64,000 nt of DNA from Himantopus leucocephalus (lineage: Eukaryota; Chordata; Aves; Charadriiformes; Recurvirostridae), in NCBI GenBank assembly GCA_003993805.1, contig RSEF01000019.1, positions 4,077,285-4,141,284 of the forward strand. The letters run 5' to 3'. A program made the translations under genes and the position numbers. The notes under the pieces were generated by a model. It was not told where the DNA came from, did no database searches, and was given only the letters and a program-made list of their open reading frames with translations. Numbering within the stretch: the first letter of the stretch is position 1; the number at the start of each line of letters is the position of its first letter. This document shows, piece after piece, positions 38,401-46,501 of the stretch.

Positions 38401-39138
38401 TCCAGTATTCTCCAGGATCAAATATTCCACAGCCCCAGGGAGCCACGGGGCAGCATTACTTTAAGACAGCCTGAAAAGGACCTGCAAAAAGGAGAAAAAT
38501 AAAGGAAGAGAAGATCACCAGCTTTTTTTTTTTAATATTGTTGTAGTCATTCCTCTGAATTTGCAGAAGACAAAGATAAAGCCCAATCTGCCCACTGCTC
38601 GTTAGGCAGGAGTTCTTCTTTGCTCCTTGGAATCGCATCAAGTGCACCTTTGGTGCAGAGGTGGCTGTTGGAGTCCCAGAGCTAAAAGCCAACAGCGAGC
38701 AGGGCAAAGACAAGACACGGAAATTTCTGCAGTACTTCCTACTTCTCCCCACAGTCTCAAGAGCAACACAATTACAATTACAGAGATATCCATTTCCCTC
38801 ACTCCCCATCACACCATAGCAGACCTTAGCACTAATTAACACCAGCCATGCCAGTCATTGCTGCCCTAGTGTATTAGTCTGGGAGAGATGCACGAGCTCT
38901 TCCCTTCAACAAGTGCATCTATGTTCCCTACCTTACTCACTCGTTAAACACATGCAGAAAAGTCCTTAGAAGTTCACAGCTCGCTCTGTGGGATATATCT
39001 TCATTCTGGATGCAATACTAAGTATGAGATTTCATGGGGTCCAATGTGATCATTAGTGCTCTGTTTGAATTGTTACGGTCAGAAAGAAATACAGACAGAC
39101 ATAAACAGACAGACATGGGAAAGAATAAAACCTACCAT
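17344..39138 (-). CDS. MYL10: Myosin regulatory light chain 10, complete seven-exon coding region
   Basis: This is a sarcomeric myosin regulatory light chain, an EF-hand protein that wraps the IQ region of the myosin heavy-chain lever arm and tunes contraction. The coding sequence joins 39138-39136, 31371-31285, 28498-28423, 26957-26853, 23302-23224, 18244-18196 and 17442-17344, giving 165 residues against about 166 for MYL2. Visible landmarks are a lysine-rich N-terminus followed by the kinase-target Ser14 (GGSNVF), one canonical EF-hand loop at residues 36-47 ([12 protein letters not shown]) and a degenerate loop beginning at Asp106. The C-terminus ends in THGEEKD. MYL10 is preferred over MYL2 because of MTQADRFS and [13 protein letters not shown], and over fast-skeletal MYLPF because of [14 protein letters not shown]. 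Birds also have cardiac MLC2 isoforms described historically, and this locus may correspond to one of them. Intron phases are 0, 0, 1, 1, 2, 0. Family assignment is near certain; the paralogue name is likely. Confidence 0.9.
17443..18195 (-). other. MYL10: MYL10 intron 6 (0.75 kb)
   Basis: The shortest MYL10 intron. No internal feature was seen. Confidence 0.85.
18196..18244 (-). CDS. MYL10: MYL10 exon 6
   Basis: A 49-nt exon gives the last base of Tyr117 and residues 118-133 ([16 protein letters not shown]). MTQADRFS is the wording expected of MYL10, whereas MYL2 has a TTQAERFS-type sequence. The acceptor is TTGAACAG and the donor GTAAGG. Phase 2 on entry and 0 on exit agree with the neighbouring exons. 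Confidence 0.93.
20930..20997. repeat. Relic of a dispersed amniote repeat
   Basis: CTACGCCAGTTTACACCAGC then TGAGAATCTGACC matches a phrase found widely in reptile genomes (TTTACACCAGCTGAGGATCTGGCC). It is recognised from memory and the family name is uncertain. Confidence 0.4.
23166..23195. repeat. TTA triplet microsatellite
   Basis: An imperfect TTA/ATT run of about 28 bp, immediately downstream of MYL10 exon 5 in the direction of transcription. Confidence 0.85.
23224..23302 (-). CDS. MYL10: MYL10 exon 5: EF-hand 3 region
   Basis: The 79-nt exon completes Gly91, encodes [14 protein letters not shown] and [11 protein letters not shown] (residues 92-116), and ends with two bases of Tyr117. 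The loop starting at Asp106 has proline, glutamate and lysine at ligand positions, so it probably does not bind calcium, as is usual in this family. The acceptor is AATTTTAG and the donor GTAAGT. Confidence 0.94.
23873..24010 (+). repeat. Ancient MIR-type SINE relic
   Basis: GCATGGTTTAAAGCACTAGG, GGCTCCAAGA, TTAGCTGGGCCACAGACTTT and CAGTAAAATGATAGTAATAG occur in the order expected for an amniote MIR-like SINE: head, central core and 3' part. It lies antisense in MYL10 intron 4. Confidence 0.55.
24050..24122 (+). repeat. Old LINE 3' tail (CR1/L3-like)
   Basis: GGGTCAGGGACTAG, CAGTGCC, CTTGGCTGGGGTTTCTGA and CTGTAATACTGC follow the order of an old LINE tail (CAGGGACTG..CAGTGCCT..GTTGGGGCCTCTAGG..ACTGTAATAC). 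Diverged. Confidence 0.45.
26853..26957 (-). CDS. MYL10: MYL10 exon 4: EF-hand 2 region
   Basis: This 105-nt exon finishes Gly56 and encodes residues 57-90 plus the first base of Gly91. The segment contains [18 protein letters not shown] and then [15 protein letters not shown], the second (non-binding) EF-hand, which is very conserved across regulatory light chains. The acceptor is TTCTGCAG and the donor GTAAGT. The phase-1 boundaries on both sides match exons 3 and 5. Confidence 0.95.
26958..28422 (-). other. MYL10: MYL10 intron 3 (1.5 kb)
   Basis: Non-coding sequence between exons 3 and 4. I see no repeat or RNA gene in it. Confidence 0.85.
28423..28498 (-). CDS. MYL10: MYL10 exon 3: EF-hand 1
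   Basis: The exon encodes residues 31-55 plus the first base of Gly56. The loop [12 protein letters not shown] has acidic or amide ligands at positions 1, 3, 5, 9 and 12 and glycine at 6, so the divalent cation site looks functional. Aspartate at position 12 is typical of the Ca/Mg site in regulatory light chains. The acceptor reads TCCAACAG and the donor GTAAAC. The 76-nt length leaves phase 1. Confidence 0.95.
30844..30969. repeat. Old palindromic dispersed repeat, copy B
   Basis: The left end AAGCCCTCGTTCAATAA mirrors the right end TCCTGAATCAGGGCTA. The interior holds CTTGAGCACATAAGACT and CTTAACTTTAAACATGTGCT. It is the same element as at 5681, 40636 and 60656. Confidence 0.6.
31046..31123 (+). 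repeat. Purine-rich low-complexity tract
   Basis: Repeated GAAAGAA and GAAGGAAAG units on the plus strand, ending in ACAAACAAACACAC, lie about 160 bp from exon 2 within intron 2. On the transcribed strand this is a long pyrimidine tract. Confidence 0.85.
31285..31371 (-). CDS. MYL10: MYL10 exon 2: basic N-terminal extension and phosphorylation site
   Basis: This exon encodes residues 2-30, from [16 protein letters not shown] to IQEFKE. It is flanked by an ATTACAG acceptor and a GTTGGT donor, both in phase 0. It carries the lysine cluster and Ser14, which sits where myosin light chain kinase phosphorylates cardiac and skeletal regulatory light chains. The helix [14 protein letters not shown] leads into the first EF-hand. 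The 87-nt length is an exact multiple of three. Confidence 0.93.
32460..32483 (-). CDS. Candidate alternative first coding exon of MYL10
   Basis: On the minus strand an ATG opens eight codons (MSLIIPPQ) that run into CAA|GTAAGTATA, a near-consensus donor. The phase is 0, so splicing to exon 2 would give [16 protein letters not shown] in frame. Human MYL10 also has an unusual, extended N-terminus before the same exon. No TATA box or CpG cluster is evident upstream, so this may be a chance ATG and donor. The start-codon-only exon at 39136 is better supported. Confidence 0.3.
34471..34530 (+). repeat. Possible MIR-type SINE relic
   Basis: CACATCACTTCTGTCTGCCT followed by GATTTCCCCATTTGTAAAAT matches the core of MIR-like SINEs (CAGTTTCCCCATCTGTAAAAT). 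The head is not visible. Confidence 0.5.
36953..36985. repeat. 33-bp alternating purine-pyrimidine tract
   Basis: Every base alternates purine and pyrimidine, with several CG steps. It includes a perfect 16-bp palindrome at 36970-36985 (CACACACGCGTGTGTG). Such sequence favours left-handed Z-DNA. It lies in MYL10 intron 1, about 2.2 kb from the predicted promoter. Confidence 0.9.
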
Positions 39139-39183
39139 ACTGCTGCTGCTCCTTCCACCCCTTCTCTGCCAACTAGTCAGCCA
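39136..39183 (-). CDS. MYL10: MYL10 exon 1: 5' UTR plus start codon only
   Basis: The start codon at 39138-39136 is followed at once by a GTAGGT splice donor, so this exon contributes only the initiator methionine. The same design is known in MYL2. Joining it to exon 2 gives MAPKKAKKK, the usual family N-terminus. About 45 nt of 5' UTR (GC-rich, with an AGCAGCAGCAGT run before the ATG) separates it from a TATA box. The upstream limit, near 39183, is inferred from TATA spacing and not seen directly. A transcript would settle it. Confidence 0.75.
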
Positions 39184-39205
39184 GCAAACACAATGCCAAT
39201 TGTCT

Positions 39206-39214
39206 CTTTATATA
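39206..39214 (-). promoter_or_regulatory. MYL10: TATA box of MYL10
   Basis: The minus strand reads TATATAAAG. It is about 68 bp upstream of the start codon, which predicts transcription starting near 39183 and a 5' UTR of about 45 nt. The spacing suits a tissue-restricted muscle promoter. Confidence 0.7.
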
Positions 39215-39228
39215 GTGTCACCAAGGAA

Positions 39229-39236
39229 TAAAAATA
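39229..39236 (-). promoter_or_regulatory. MEF2-like core upstream of the MYL10 TATA box
   Basis: The 8-bp core TA-AAAA-TA fits the inner part of the MEF2 consensus, but both outer bases mismatch. It sits about 15 bp upstream of the TATA box, near -50. The known cardiac MLC2 promoter carries its HF-1b/MEF2 element at a similar place. Binding is inferred. Confidence 0.45.
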
Positions 39237-39300
39237 TGCCTGCTCCAAGTTTAGACAATAGATGTAAGGTTGGAAAAGTGCAGTAATTGGATCCCAATAC

Positions 39301-39306
39301 CATTCC
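39301..39306 (+). promoter_or_regulatory. M-CAT-like motif CATTCC
   Basis: CATTCC, the core bound by TEAD factors, is about 120 bp upstream of the predicted start. A CATCTG E-box lies just after it at 39310-39315. Both are short motifs whose only support is their location in a muscle-gene promoter. Confidence 0.3.
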
Positions 39307-39354
39307 AAGCATCTGTTCCATGCACGGCTTTTGCTTTCACAGAAATAATGCAGT

Positions 39355-39360
39355 AGATAA
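39355..39360 (+). promoter_or_regulatory. GATA-factor motif AGATAA
   Basis: A perfect WGATAR match lies about 175 bp upstream of the predicted MYL10 start. GATA4 acts on many heart promoters, but such a motif occurs often by chance. Confidence 0.25.
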
Positions 39361-40267
39361 GTAGAGTAGGCAGTTGGGATACAATTGTACAGCACTCACA
39401 ATGAGCTAGAGCTGAAGGGGCTTTCCCATGCACTTCTAAATAATGAACACAGGGCACGCACTAAAAAGATTTTAAGTGGACATGGCATCCTGAAAAAGCA
39501 GAAAGAGAAACATGCTCCTTGAGAAAACACAGAGGAAACCAGCAATAAATCCAGGCCACTGAGATGTCTGGTAGTTCCAGAGCCTGGTGCATGCATTCAG
39601 AGCTCCAGAAAAATGACTGAGATTCTGCATAGGTGCATCTATAACTGGGAGGTATCCTGGAAAAGCACTGCTCTCCAGGTGGCAATAAAGTGACTCAGAT
39701 CAGGTCAATTTTCCCTGAATCTGTCACTCATGCCTGAAGTCCAGGGGCCAGATTGCAACCCACTGCAAATCAATGGAGAGTCATGGACTTCAAAGCATGA
39801 AAAAAGAGATGTTAGTAATGAATAGGGTGTTAAGAGCAGGAGAAAACAGAAGGCAGTGTAGGAACCACGAGGGCTGTGTCTCCTGGGGAATGCTCCTGGA
39901 CATTAATGCATACACATTCCATTTGATTCATAAATCATGTTTGGCATTATCACAATGGGCCAAAATATTATCCAGTACAAAATGGCGTAATTCCACGGAC
40001 ATGAAATCGTATTTCCTAAAGGTCTAAACTGTGTCTGTGAGAGAATCTATACAGCATAACCAATGCATTAAAAATAGCAGCAACAATAGGTTTTTCAGGA
40101 ACATACACTAGCATCTGAAATACTTGTCAACATCAGTCACACTAACCTCGAGTCACGAAAGTGCTTAACCAATCAACCGAACTTTGAGACAGACATAGAT
40201 TTAAGTATCTCGTTGAACAAGGACCTTGTTCTTTCTCCAGGTCCAGCCGCTTGCAGTGCTGTCATCT

Positions 40268-40368
40268 CTAATCTTAGATTTGACTGCATGCTCTTCAGGG
40301 CAAGGACTGTTTTAGCTGTTGTGAAGTACTTTGAACACCTACAGGGATAATTAAGTAATAAATAAGCA
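40268..40368 (+). repeat. Old LINE 3' tail (CR1/L3-like)
   Basis: TTAGATTTGACTGCATGCTC, TTCAGGGCAAGGACTG, AGTACTTTGAACACCTA and AGTAATAAATAA follow the known tail plan (TTAGATTGTAAGCTCTTCAGGGCAGGGACTG, then AATAAATAA). Confidence 0.55.
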
Positions 40369-40635
40369 TTATACAATTCATCTGGCTTTAGCGAAATTGT
40401 CGTGGATGCAAGTTGGAAGTTAGCCCAGTGTTCATCGGTCTGAATTCAGTGACATTATACCAATACCTAGTGTAACACGGCATAAAAATAATCCCTCAGT
40501 CCGTTCGCCTGCAACCGCCTGCTGGATAGCAGACCCAGGTTTGTACACTAGATCGAGTTTGGTAATATAAAAAACTCAAAGTAAGGTTTTTGAGGAAAAT
40601 CCTACATAATTTCAAAGGTTCATTGTGATAAAGAC

Positions 40636-40768
40636 TTAGGTCCTGATTCAGCAAAGCTGTTAAGCATCCACTTAACTTTAAGGAAGGAATAGTCCCATTG
40701 AAATCAGGGTAATAGCTCACGTACTCACATTTAAGAATATGGCTACTTATTTTGCAGGATCAGTGCTC
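40636..40768. repeat. Old palindromic dispersed repeat, copy C
   Basis: AGGTCCTGATTCAGCAAAGC at the left end mirrors TTTTGCAGGATCA at the right. The centre holds AGTCCCATTGAAATCAGGGT, flanked by CTTAACTTTAAGG. This is the best preserved of the four copies. Confidence 0.65.
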
Positions 40769-43700
40769 TAATCCTAACAAGACAGCCAAATGAGCAGCAG
40801 CTTTGTCACTGAGTTCACTGGGCCCATCCTGTGAATTTTGTGTCCTTTTTTGGAAGAATACTTATCTTTTCATCCAGCCATTTCATGAGTTTGTCCCAAC
40901 AGCTCTGTTAACAGATGCTTTGTACTGTTTCTTTGGGAGTTTTGTTTTCTCTTATCTCGTATATCATCAATCATCATTATTATCATCAACTTGCTCCTTA
41001 GTTTTCTAGCTTGATCTGCAGGCATTTTCCAATAGTGCATGTATTTTCTACATTGATCTTTGTCTTTTCACAGTATATCTATATTAAATGAATTCTTCCA
41101 AGCTGTTTTTAAATGACATGACATGTTAGGATAAAACCCACACAATACTGTGTGTTTGTAATGCGCGTGTCCTGAGAGACCAGAACCCTCTCTGCTTAGT
41201 CTATAAAACAAATCCACAGAGGAATTAAGGGAGACATACATCTTTGCTTTAAAGGTCTGCTTGCTACTGCAACTGCCTCCAAATTATAGAAAGGCTCCAG
41301 ACTGGAGAGGGGAGGGAGAGAAGGGGGGAATAACATAAGGACTGAAAAAGAAAGGCTTGAATTTAATTGCCCTAAAAATTTCAATCATTCAATCTGGTAA
41401 TTAGAGAGCTGGCTGATTCAGAAGGCANAACAAAAAAAAAAAAAAAAAAAAAGAACCCAACAAGATAATTGATGCTAAGTGAATATTTTACCTGAAATAT
41501 TAAATACCAAACTTAAGTCTGCCTCCAGGGCCCTTTCTGCTACCCCTTTTTGATCTGTCTTTCTACTTCTTTGTATTTTCCTCTCACATGACTTAACAGA
41601 ACAGGACACTCCTTCAGAGAATCTGATTGTCACAGGGACAGGTTTATTTGAACTCTCTGTGCTGTGAAGGAGGCAACATAATGATTTATTAGTAAAGAAA
41701 ATAATAATAGGAAGTCTCCTGAGATCCAGCCTGGCTGCAACTCTCAGTGAGATTTTCCAGTGTTGAGTCTCTGTGTCTCTCTGGCCATAAGCAAGGTTTG
41801 ATGTCCTACCAAGGGTAACAGCTTTCTTAATGAGCTTACCAAGTATAGGTAACAACTTCCTTTCTGAACTTAACAGTAGTTACTGGAATGTTTTGTGTTT
41901 AATTCTGGACTCTCTGATGCTGCAAAATGATACTTAAAAGTAGATCTCTGCACTCATGCAGAGCACTGTGGATGTCAGTGTCACAGGGGTCTGATTGCAC
42001 AGATCTCTTTGCGGCTTGCAGAGCAGAGCTGGTTTATTGCACACTTCACAAGAAGCAACTGCTAATTCTCTAATATTTAATAGCCTAATAAACAAGGACA
42101 GCATCTCATACACATCTTTAAAGGAATTTTACATGCCTGGAAATTAAGTAGTTGGTAATTTATACTACATTTATATATGGAGAAATGATAAAGAAAATGT
42201 ATGTGACACACGTTGGAATCTGATACTATGTGCTGTTCTAACGGCTCATCCATGCACCTTTTTCACACAAAATTCTACACTCTATTCCTGTTAGCAATAT
42301 TAAATTTTAACCTTAAAACATGTTTTTAAGTGAGATTCCACATCTATTCCTGCTCAGGAAGACCTCATCAAATGTATTCAGGTGCCTTTGCAACTTCAGT
42401 CTTCGAGACTGATCATGAAAATGTTTCTGATCCATACAACTTTCACTATCTAAAAAGATGCAGAGGACAGGAATTAGTGACAATTCTTGTAGTGAGATGG
42501 GATGCCAAATGGAATGTGGCCTCTTCTCCTAATTCAGTGGGGAGAGAAAAAAGCCTCTAATGCTGAATATGTTGCATAGGAAATGTGTAAGCACCTTTGT
42601 AAGTATTCCGGCTATCGCAGACTGAGTTTTGTGACCAACTTCATACCACAACATTACACTTCTTCTCTACACAGGTAGTTTCCCCTCATGTGTTTGAGTG
42701 GCATGCCTTCAAAAGTAGACATGTGACAGTTAATCATATTTGGGAACTGAAACCTTCCATATCCTGCCAATACGTAGGGACAATCCCCAAACCTTTAGAA
42801 GAGATGTACCCCAGCCTTCATACCAAAGGACTCCACTTTCTACACACTGACCAGGCTTGATCTCTATGTCTGATATCTAATTTGGTGCTGAGGGTAAAGA
42901 CAAGGCCAGTGCCTGTCTAAAAATAGGACTCATGTGAGCCCCATCCTGGTGCTCTGCACTCTGGCAAAATGTACCTTGTGGAATTGCCAGCTACTACTGT
43001 TCTCTGGCCATCTCATCTGTTCCCTCATTGCTATGTGCTCCTAATGTCCTCTAAGTCACAGATGTTCATTTATTCTACAGGTGAGGAACAGGTATGCCCT
43101 ATGATTTATCCAAAAGTAAATAGGAATTAAAAGCAAAGCAGCAAACTGAAGCATTGTCTTGCAAGTCCTGGCAAGACTGGGAACCATGAATACAGAGTCT
43201 AGACCAAGTGCCTCTCAAGTAGGCCCTAAAGTGAGAACACCAGCTTATTCCGGCATCACCACCAGCAAGAACTACCAAGTTGAGGTAGATTTCAAGCCCT
43301 CCAGAGAAAATTAGCAACTTCCCTTGAACCATCCACTTTTCCTTAATCACCTTAAATTAATGAGGAGGTCCCCTTCTTTTCAGAGCCGTGATGATTCCCT
43401 TTACCTTTCTCCCTACAGTAGTTTTCTTAGCAGCTGATTAAATTCTTGATACAGAGGACAGGTTACACAGCACTGCTTAGAAAGCCCATTGGCCAAGCTT
43501 GGTCTGACTACTGTATTTTGGAGCCTGGCAACAAGGTGAGTCACGGGATAGTTAGTCTTATGTTCACTGTTTATCGAGTTCCTACAGTTCAGGTACAGAA
43601 AAGAAAGAGCTATAACAGAAACCTCTACAGGATTTTAAATAAATTAAACAGTGCAAACCCCACTGAGAATCTTCTCTCTCTGTTGAGCGGAGACACATAC

Positions 43701-46449
43701 ACCTATGTGGAAACTGCCAGGGCTGCTGTAACTGTTAATTAAGTTCTGTGCATTTGTTGTTCGGGACACTGAATCCAAATCTCCCTCTCTGACTTACCTC
43801 TCCCTCTCTGAGAATTCATAGCCGCTATCTAATCTGACAAAAACTGTGTTCTCTTTTATACTTGGAGGTCACTTTATGTTACTTACAGTGTATTGCATTA
43901 TGTCAAAAGGCATAACACAACATAATGAAAAGCAGACTAATATAACTCAACCTGACATCAATGACATAAAATGATGTGGCTACTGAAAAATGCACCATTG
44001 TCATTGTTTTGTGTTTTCATCCGATACCTACTTGCTATTCTAGCACGGGGCATTTGTTGCAGAATTTGGAGAAGAAGGTTACGGACTGAGCATGCCTGAT
44101 TCTGCTATGGCTCCCATCATTTTTGCACTGAGACCACTTTGTTGGCTTTCCAGGGTTCCTCCTGATTTACTCTAGCAAGAATCAGGCTCTAAAAAATCAT
44201 CACATAAAATGCAATTACATTAGGAAAGCCATCAAGTTGGAAAATGCAGCTCCTGGGAGTAAGGAAATTACAACACTCTTATAGTCCCTGTAACCTTAGC
44301 TCTGCCCTCTTGGGTAGTAAATGAGCCCGTACTATTTTTCCTGCAGGATGTCATTTCATTTTGTAGAAGTGTGTAGCAAAGCAGCTGTTCAATATTTCTC
44401 TTAACTTCATCACGCAGGCTGTGGTCCCATATCTCATTTGCTGCACATCAACCAAATCCTTTTGTGGGTTAGGTACTTTTCTTCTTCCTGTTTTTATTTG
44501 CTTTTCTATTGTTCTAATTACCGCAGTATATGTGTATTTCAAAACCAAGGCTGACTATGTCTTCACAACACACCCGCAAGGTTGAAACACACTGTTACTC
44601 CCTCTGTGTTCCATAGAGAGAGAGCAGAAGCACAAAACCGTATCTTACTATAGGCCCAATGGGAAGTCTGTCATAGGCAAGGTTACAATGCAAGGCAGCA
44701 AAATCCCAGCCTTCTGCATTAATTCTTTATTTTTCATTCCCTGGCTACTTTATACTGCCCAGGTCCCCAGTGGAAAAAGCAGACATGAGCCTTATTTGTG
44801 AAAACCTCAAACAATAATCATAAATGAAGATGGAATGTTCTGGTGATGTTATGAAGCCCTATGCAACAGTTCTGCCTTGTTTTCCATCCAGCATAACCAA
44901 AACAGAAGACCCAACAGGAACCAGAGTTATTGAGTTGATGGTTTATAATGAAATCTACCATAATTTTCACTAGCGTTTTACACATGAAACAATCGAAGAA
45001 CCATCTCTAGCCTCCTCTGTCTAACACAGGCCACAGCATTTTATATATCAGTTTAGGTATCAAGCCCATGTCTTCTGGTTGAGCTAGAACATATTTTTAA
45101 GCATTATTGTTGTTGTTATTATTGTTATTAGCATCATCATCATCTTATGTTGATAGCAGCTGGCCAAGCCAACGCAAGCCATGGCATCGTCAGAGACAGA
45201 ATTCAGACCCCATTGACTTTGAGCCAGTCTGGTTAGTGGAGTTTTCCTCCCTGCTCCACACTTTGTCACGTCTGCAGTTTAGCTTGTCCTCCACACTCAC
45301 CTTAGGCTGCACGCCACACAAGAGGTGTCATCTGTACATGAATGACTTGGAAGGCACTGGAAGCAGTGGGACAAATCACAATATTTTTGCTGCAAGATAG
45401 GATTTGATGAGAAAGTAATTAGTTTCTGCTGACAATGCCTCTTCTTTCTGGCAACAAGATACCCTGCTGAGAAGTTAGGGTTTAACAAAGCAGAAGGCAG
45501 GAATTGAGAGAGGCTGGAGAAAAGCTAAAGAGCTCTGGGAAAGCAGGTGAGGTTTAGACATCTGCTAATATTTTGGCCAAGTATCTTCACAGAAGGACAG
45601 GCTATATTCACTTAAAACTTTCAAAGAATGGAGGAACCAGCTCACCACTTGACAAATAGTTCTCCCTATCAGAAATTTTGCCTGACTGTTTCTCTCTTTT
45701 ATATAGCTTTTCATGGGGTTCTACTATGCCTTTTTCTGTTAGGCTAAAATATACTTTTCTAAATTAATCTGATGTATTTGTAATTTCTGTTTTTAGACAC
45801 ATACATGCATAATTTTGGAAAATGTTTGGAATATGTATGGCATGGAGCTTCCTGAAATTTCAGGATAAACGGTTGGAACTTTTCACCTAAAATCTAGCTA
45901 TTTCAGGATGTGCTAAAATACAAGGTTCTACCTCTGTGAAAAATCCAGCATATCAAAAGCCCCTTTTATTTACAGAAAATAATATCTAAATATTGATCCA
46001 GTGGCTAAATTCATGCCAGGTATTTGTGATTTAATTGCAGGTGAATCCCAGAATATGTTGGATCACATCATACTGAGGTTTGGAGCCACTTACATTGCAT
46101 TGCATGTTACAACAACACAAACACACACACAGGGATTAACAACTCTCTGTAAATGTCACAATTTCCTAATTCAATCCTTTGGCACTTTCCTAAAAAATCA
46201 TTATGGGAGAATCATCACATAGCATAGTAACAAACTCTCCTGTTTGTGCTAAAGAAACAACCCACACTCATAAACTTGGCTTAAAATTATGAAAAGGAGC
46301 ACAGCACATAAGCAAGGTGCTGTATTCTGACCTCACAAAGAATAGCATAAATCCATCGTCACCTCTTAGAATGAGTGAGATTATCTGCGATTGACCATCA
46401 TGTGGCTGAGTACAGAATCTGGCCCAATATAATTTTTCTTTCTAGCGTT
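40769..46449. other. Intergenic sequence, no gene seen
   Basis: A poly(A) run with one ambiguous base lies at 41428-41451, and an ATT/GTT/CAT triplet-rich stretch at about 45098-45146. No exon could be supported. Confidence 0.4.
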
Positions 46450-46501
46450 CATAGAATCATAGAATGGTTTGAGTTGAAAGAGACCTTTGAAGATCATCTT
46501 G
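46450..46501 (-). mobile_element. CR1 LINE 3' end, antisense short fragment
   Basis: The plus strand begins CATAGAATCATAGAATGG and continues TTTGAGTTGAAAGAGACC, the reverse complement of the CR1 3' terminus. Similarity fades after about 50 bp. Confidence 0.75.

Larger units (their letters stand above)
31372..39135 (-). other. MYL10: MYL10 intron 1 (7.8 kb)
   Basis: This is the largest MYL10 intron. It holds a candidate alternative first exon (32483-32460), an ancient SINE relic near 34471-34530 and a 33-bp alternating purine-pyrimidine tract (36953-36985). I saw no other coding sequence. Confidence 0.7.
39237..40267. other. MYL10 upstream region
   Basis: Non-coding. The first 150 bp contain the promoter motifs listed separately. 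A fragment GGGGCCAGATTGCAACCC, then AATCAATGG, near 39744-39776 resembles another old dispersed repeat. Confidence 0.4.

Noticed and set aside
41421..41455. Long poly(A) run, considered as a retroposed mRNA tail.
   Set aside because: No adjoining processed coding sequence or target-site duplication was visible, and the run contains an ambiguous base.
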